A DNA stretch of 64,000 nt. Source: Ciona intestinalis. Taxonomy: Eukaryota; Chordata; Ascidiacea; Phlebobranchia; Cionidae. The notes under the pieces were generated by a model that had not been told where the DNA came from, made no database searches, and worked only from the letters and a program-made list of their open reading frames with translations. The stretch is from the NCBI RefSeq assembly GCF_000224145.3, contig NC_020177.2, positions 4,844,156 through 4,908,155 on the forward strand. The letters are read 5' to 3'. Shown here piece after piece: positions 60,101 through 64,000 of this stretch (its first letter is position 1; each line of letters begins with the position of its first letter). Both the position numbers and the translations under genes were made by a program.

Positions 60101-63100
60101 AATGATAGTCATTAAAACACAGGGTTTCTGGTTCATACACCTCGTGCTTGTTTACAAGCTACCATATATGTTATTTATTTATTCTTGCATGGTGGGGTAG
60201 CTGCAGTCGTTATAACACAGGCTTTCTGTTTCATACATCCCGTGCTCGCTGACGAGTTACTTAGTATGGACCATTTTATATATAATGTTCACTAACAATT
60301 AGCGCAACCGATAAGGGACCATTGGGTTGGAGCAAAAGGTCTTATCCAACAACAAAGTAAATCACGTGATCTACAGTACATATATTACCAACAAACTGCT
60401 ATATAAGTTAGTTTCAATGTATCTTACTTCTTGTAATCCAAGTATGTTTGCGATAAAGATACCAAGAGCAATAAACAAAGAAATCAAACTACCAAACATT
60501 CCTCTGTATTGTTTAGGACTAACTTCAACAATGTACATCGGTGCTATGCCTGCAAATACATACAATATTATGCCTGGAATAAATTATTGTTACATACAAT
60601 ATTATGCCTGGAATAAATTATTGTTACATACAATATATATACTGATTACTAAATATTAAAGGTTAACTTCATGGCGAGTACTAAACAAATGACCTTACAA
60701 AAAGTGGGTCACCATTTGCCAGTTCGCTCCCCGCTATACAAATAGACTTGGCAGCATACCATCACCAAGCATGCGATAATGCAGTTGAAACGTTGGAATA
60801 AATTACACTTTTATACCATATTACTATATAATATAAACCTTTTGGCTCCTCTGGTATAAACGCTAATTTTATTACAAATTTTCCACCAGCAAAAACACCA
60901 AGCAAAGCTGTTAAATAAAAACGCAAAGCTGCAACAAAATTAGGTTTTTATACCAAAGGAGTCAAAAAAGTCATATTACAAAATATACATTAACCTGTTC
61001 CTGCTGTAGAGCTGACGATCCCAATTAGAATTCGTCCGATAATTAAAACTTCAAACGATTGCGCCAATTTACTGATTCCAAGCAAAATGGAACCAAATAC
61101 AGTGATAGCGTGCAAGGCAGCCATGGATTTCTGACATAAGATATTATGTATATGAGCAATTACTTTGAAGGAACTAACTTCCCAACTAACATATAGGAAA
61201 TTTAATCAATTACATGTAAAAATGAGAATGGATTATATATATTAATATATATGTACATTTTCAATTATGTATCAAAACATGATCAATTATTTGACAAAGA
61301 TTCATGTCTATTAATAATGTTATGGAAAATTGTGCCAAATCTGGTCTCCCTAGAACCCTTGGTATGCCTTGCCGTAGGACCTTACCGAAAGACATTAGCC
61401 TAATTGGTGTGAAACATCGCCCATTGATCGTTTATAAGCTTTCGGCTGCATAAGTGGTTATAAGCCATTCCAGGAACAAGTAAGAGCTTGGGGGGCTATT
61501 AGGGGAAACCAAGACAAACAAACTTACACACAAACCACCCAGCCACACTGTTCTGGCCTAAATCCTTGTTACCACGCCTCACTGTAGAATCTGTTTTCAT
61601 TTTTAACTATGAAAATGACTCTACGCAATTAAAGGAAAAATGCAAGCCTCTCCCTGCAAGCCACCCACCAAGAAACAACATATTACAAACTAGTGAAACT
61701 ACCCAACGAACCAAGCCAACCAATACTCTGCACCCAGCATAACAGCCATACCACACATTACAAACTACCCAACCAGCCAAGCAAGCTTACCACGTATCCG
61801 TATTGTCTCAGGTTTGTAATTAAACAAGAACCAAGGAAACCTCCAACAGGAAAAGCAGCAACGATGGTTACGGAAATGATTTGTAATTTCCCTTCACTTA
61901 AAGTTGAATTGTACTTATTCTAAACAGAATGTAAATTAACTTGTAATTATTTAAATAGATTCTACTTGATTTTTGTCTGTTACATTTTCGTAGCACTAGA
62001 TGCAGAATGCACAGTGTATGTTAAACTGAAATTATGAGGTTACTTGCAACAGAAATTAGTGGTTGTGCCTAATTCTTCTAAACGGAATTCTAAACTTACT
62101 CCAAACAGAATGTCGAATGTTTATATATGAATTAATATTGGAGTAATTTGTAAATACAGTGATCTAAACATAGGTAATAATAATTAATCCATCCTGTGCA
62201 ACAAAATAAGTAATAATAGGATGGACTATTTGTTGAGCAATACAATGAACGGAGGAAATAGCCTGCTTCCTGGTAAATTAATCTCCATATACAAGCTTAG
62301 ATTAAGAAAGGCTTGAAGCTAATTCTAAATGCAAGCTACTTATAACAAAAATTTGATAAAATAAAAAACCTATGACATTTCGGACTATTACAGGAGCCCG
62401 AGGCGAGTCACTATATATAACTAAACACAATGACAATACACAACTTATTAATTAAGCACAACTTTTTATGGGCCTACAAAGATGTACAAATACCATGTGA
62501 TACTGTTGTACTGATCTTCTTATAGGAATGGCTGCAGCATTCACTGACCCAATCGAATAACCATATTGGTAAGTACCGGCCATCACAGTGATGAATAATG
62601 ACCATACTACCCACCAGGTTAACTTCTGTAATTTAACAGTGTTTAGTTTCTTCACTAGCACACTACTATGACAAGTTTAAAATGCAACAAACACAAGGGA
62701 TAAGTTATGACGTAAAGTCAGGTGCCGTGGCGTAGTGGTTAGCACGCCTGCCTATAACCAAGAGTTTATGGGTTCAAGGCTCGACGTTGCTAGCATTGTG
62801 GGTGTATGTGTGCTTGGACAAAACACTTAAGGGCAATTGCTCCAACCCGGTGGTCACTAATGGGTTGTCCAAATTATCAGCCATACATAAAAAAAATGAA
62901 AAAATCCACCCCCCCCCAAAATTATTACCCACGAAGGTGTTAAACCCGTGTGATAACGACTGTCGTTTTCCGGCCACGTGAGAATAAAGTAAGTTACAGT
63001 CATTCATTCAAAGGGTTCACTACGTAATAATCACGTGTTAAAGAACGAAATATAATAATTTAGAAACACTGACCTGTTTCGGTTTTGTAGTTGTTGAATC

Positions 63101-63205
63101 TTGTCCAATCGGTTCTAATTCTGTAGTTTCAGTAAGCGTGTCGTGTTCGTAAGTAATTGGTTGATCTACTAACTTTGACGAACTATCTACTGCATGTACT
63201 TCCAT
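57186..63205 (-). CDS. SLC2 (GLUT)-family facilitative sugar transporter
   Basis: Eleven exons: 63074-63205, 62494-62625, 61791-61919, 60995-61130, 60428-60549, 59961-60061, 59424-59571, 58886-59080, 58403-58550, 57811-57968, 57186-57395, totalling 536 residues. It should carry hexoses or related polyols through the plasma membrane by the twelve-helix major-facilitator fold. Landmarks: TYQYGYSIGSVNAAA in helix 1, GRILIGIVSSTAGTGIAPMYIVEVSP (helix 4 and loop), PPSPRRLY after helix 6, CQQLTGMNGVQFYMNEL in helix 7 (QQL at 321-323), SGRRN between helices 8 and 9, GFSIGPGPM in helix 10, and IPETKNRSFIEIE after helix 12 (PETK at 494-497). The FIEIE ending recalls class II GLUTs (GLUT5/7/9/11). The helix 2-3 loop reads LRQYGYVKS, without the usual GRR. 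The donor of the second exon (62494) is the least certain boundary. Confidence 0.9.
59773..59926. mobile_element. MITE copy in an SLC2 intron
   Basis: Left end catagtagggtgtaggaaga; right end tcccccaccttactgtat, its inverted counterpart. The interior has tttgaatgttctttgattattaccaaatg. It lacks the gcacataat segment seen in fuller copies, so it is internally deleted. Confidence 0.75.
60079..60265 (-). mobile_element. Two SINE tail fragments in tandem
   Basis: Two successive reverse-orientation tails, each with gcgggg or ggtgggg, attaaaacacag or gttataacacag, tttctg(g/t)ttcatac and a gctcg or gctt stretch. They are separated by atgttatttatttattcttgc. Confidence 0.7.
62721..63010 (+). mobile_element. 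Full-length tRNA-derived SINE
   Basis: Starts ggtgccgtggcgtagtggtt with an A-box-like tggcgtagtgg (62728-62738) and, 32 bases on, a B-box-like ggttcaaggct (62771-62781). These are the internal RNA polymerase III promoter parts of a tRNA head. The body follows (ggacaaaacacttaagggcaattgctcc, ggtggtcactaatgggttgtcc), then a mixed a/c tract, the tail (aaggtgttaaacccgtgtgataac, cggccacgtgagaataaag) and a gttacagtcattcattca end. It lies in the first SLC2 intron, antisense to the gene. It is not a functional tRNA gene. Confidence 0.85.
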
Positions 63206-63745
63206 TTAAAGAACCACCAGTTCATATAAATAACAGTCACAGACACACTTAACATATTTAAATGCCCTGCAGAATTCCGCCGTAGATCTCTAGCGCAACC
63301 TTACGGCAACCAAAATTATATCAAAAATGTCCCCATTGATTTCAATCAACTCAATGAGGTATATATGTTTTAACATAAGATTTATACACAAATCAATATT
63401 GTTCCATGAACTCTCATTTCTACCACAAGGATTGGATTTTAAATGTATTAGAATGCATATTACAACTTCTGTAGGTTTATTGCGGAAATATGATAAACGA
63501 AAGGTGCAAAAATGAGTGTAGTTGGTACTTAGAGTTGTAGGTTGTGACACAAAATGTCTTGCAATAAAATATAGTGTCATTAGTAAAATTCAACACACAA
63601 AAACGAAGTGTTAAAAGCAGTAATTCATGGCATCATAAATCATATGTATGACATCACAGAAGCAACATTCTTCAATATCCATAACCTAAATCCTTTGTTG
63701 CTATGGTGCAATTAACCAATGATACTATGACATCATAAACATATC
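63206..63745. other. Spacer between SLC2 start and TatD-like gene end
   Basis: Both flanking genes read leftward, so this should hold the SLC2 promoter and the 3' UTR of the TatD-like gene. No coding frame is convincing. Confidence 0.5.
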
Positions 63746-63886
63746 TCATATGTTATAAAGATGTTTGACATTAGCACGAACTTGCGTCAACACATCATCA
63801 ATATCAACACCCTTGATCCTTGCAAGTTCGCAAGCTACACTGGACGCCATGCCAGGATGGGAGAACTTTACGGCTCCTTTAGTAGC
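63746..63886 (-). CDS. TatD-family metal-dependent nuclease, last exon only
   Basis: A single exon with acceptor (cactccag) at 63887 and stop at 63746-63748 encodes 46 residues in phase 0. It reads ATKGAVKFSHPGMASSVACE, then ELARIKGVDIDDVLTQVRAN and VKHLYNI. The pattern (I)A.(I/V)KG....V...(.)N...L(Y/F) is the usual C-terminus of TatD hydrolases, and the HPG stretch with an RANVKHLY end is most like TATDN2. The metal-binding residues lie in upstream exons outside the window, so activity cannot be judged. Confidence 0.65.
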   Translation of the reverse strand, partial: ATKGAVKFSHPGMASSVACELARIKGVDIDDVLTQVRANVKHLYNI

Positions 63887-64000
63887 CTGGAGTGAAGTTA
63901 TAATGGTGCTACAAGCTTGGTTAACAGTAATAATAAGATGTATAAAACATCGTATAGGCTTAGTGTACAAGACACCTGGGGGTAAGGTAAAGGTATAGTG

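Noticed and set aside
62721..62795. A tRNA gene
   Set aside because: A and B boxes are present, but the sequence does not fold as an intact tRNA and is the head of a repeated SINE.

Overview
The window is from an animal nuclear genome, most likely a tunicate of the genus Ciona. This rests on recognisable chordate gene families (an ERM protein, KLHL20, MRPS31, KPTN, SETD4, SDHC, an SLC2 transporter, a C3/C4/C5-type complement protein), compact GT-AG introns of a few hundred bases, AT-rich non-coding DNA and dense short interspersed repeats. Species was not tested by any search. Coding exons were joined by hand from reading frame, splice sites and phase. In every multi-exon model below, the exon lengths and phases fit together.

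Layout, left to right. 1-14840 (-): 5' two thirds of an ezrin/radixin/moesin gene with a 9.3 kb first intron; the 3' end lies outside the window. 14841-18675: gene-free. 18676-24086 (-): complete KLHL20, a CUL3 ubiquitin ligase adaptor. 24653-27348 (-): MRPS31 (mitoribosome). 27909-29117 (+): intronless KPTN (KICSTOR/mTORC1 regulation), divergent from MRPS31. 29244-32686 (-): SETD4 methyltransferase, convergent with KPTN. 32998-33528 (-): intronless SDHC (complex II). 35421-56529 (+): a large complement C3/C4/C5-like gene. 57186-63205 (-): SLC2/GLUT-type sugar transporter. 63746-63886 (-): last exon of a TatD-family nuclease gene that continues off the right edge.

The complement gene is the most unusual locus. 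It keeps the signal peptide, macroglobulin domains, an RKKR processing site, a six-cysteine anaphylatoxin domain and a C-terminal NTR domain. At the position where C3 has its thioester it reads PSFPGDDG, and its thioester-like domain carries an insertion of about 75 residues, 33 of them Lys or Arg, with five Cys. The assembly shows a block of about 2.9 kb twice around a 125-base gap. Reading only one copy gives an unbroken frame of 1877 codons plus stop, so the second copy is probably an uncollapsed allele, although a real tandem duplication is possible. A small mosaic insertion in a nearby intron joins copies of three pieces of the same gene.

Non-coding DNA is filled with three repeat types: a tRNA-derived SINE (full copy at 62721-63010), a second element that shares part of the SINE body but has another tail, and a TA-flanked MITE with terminal inverted repeats near TAGTAGGGTGGGG.
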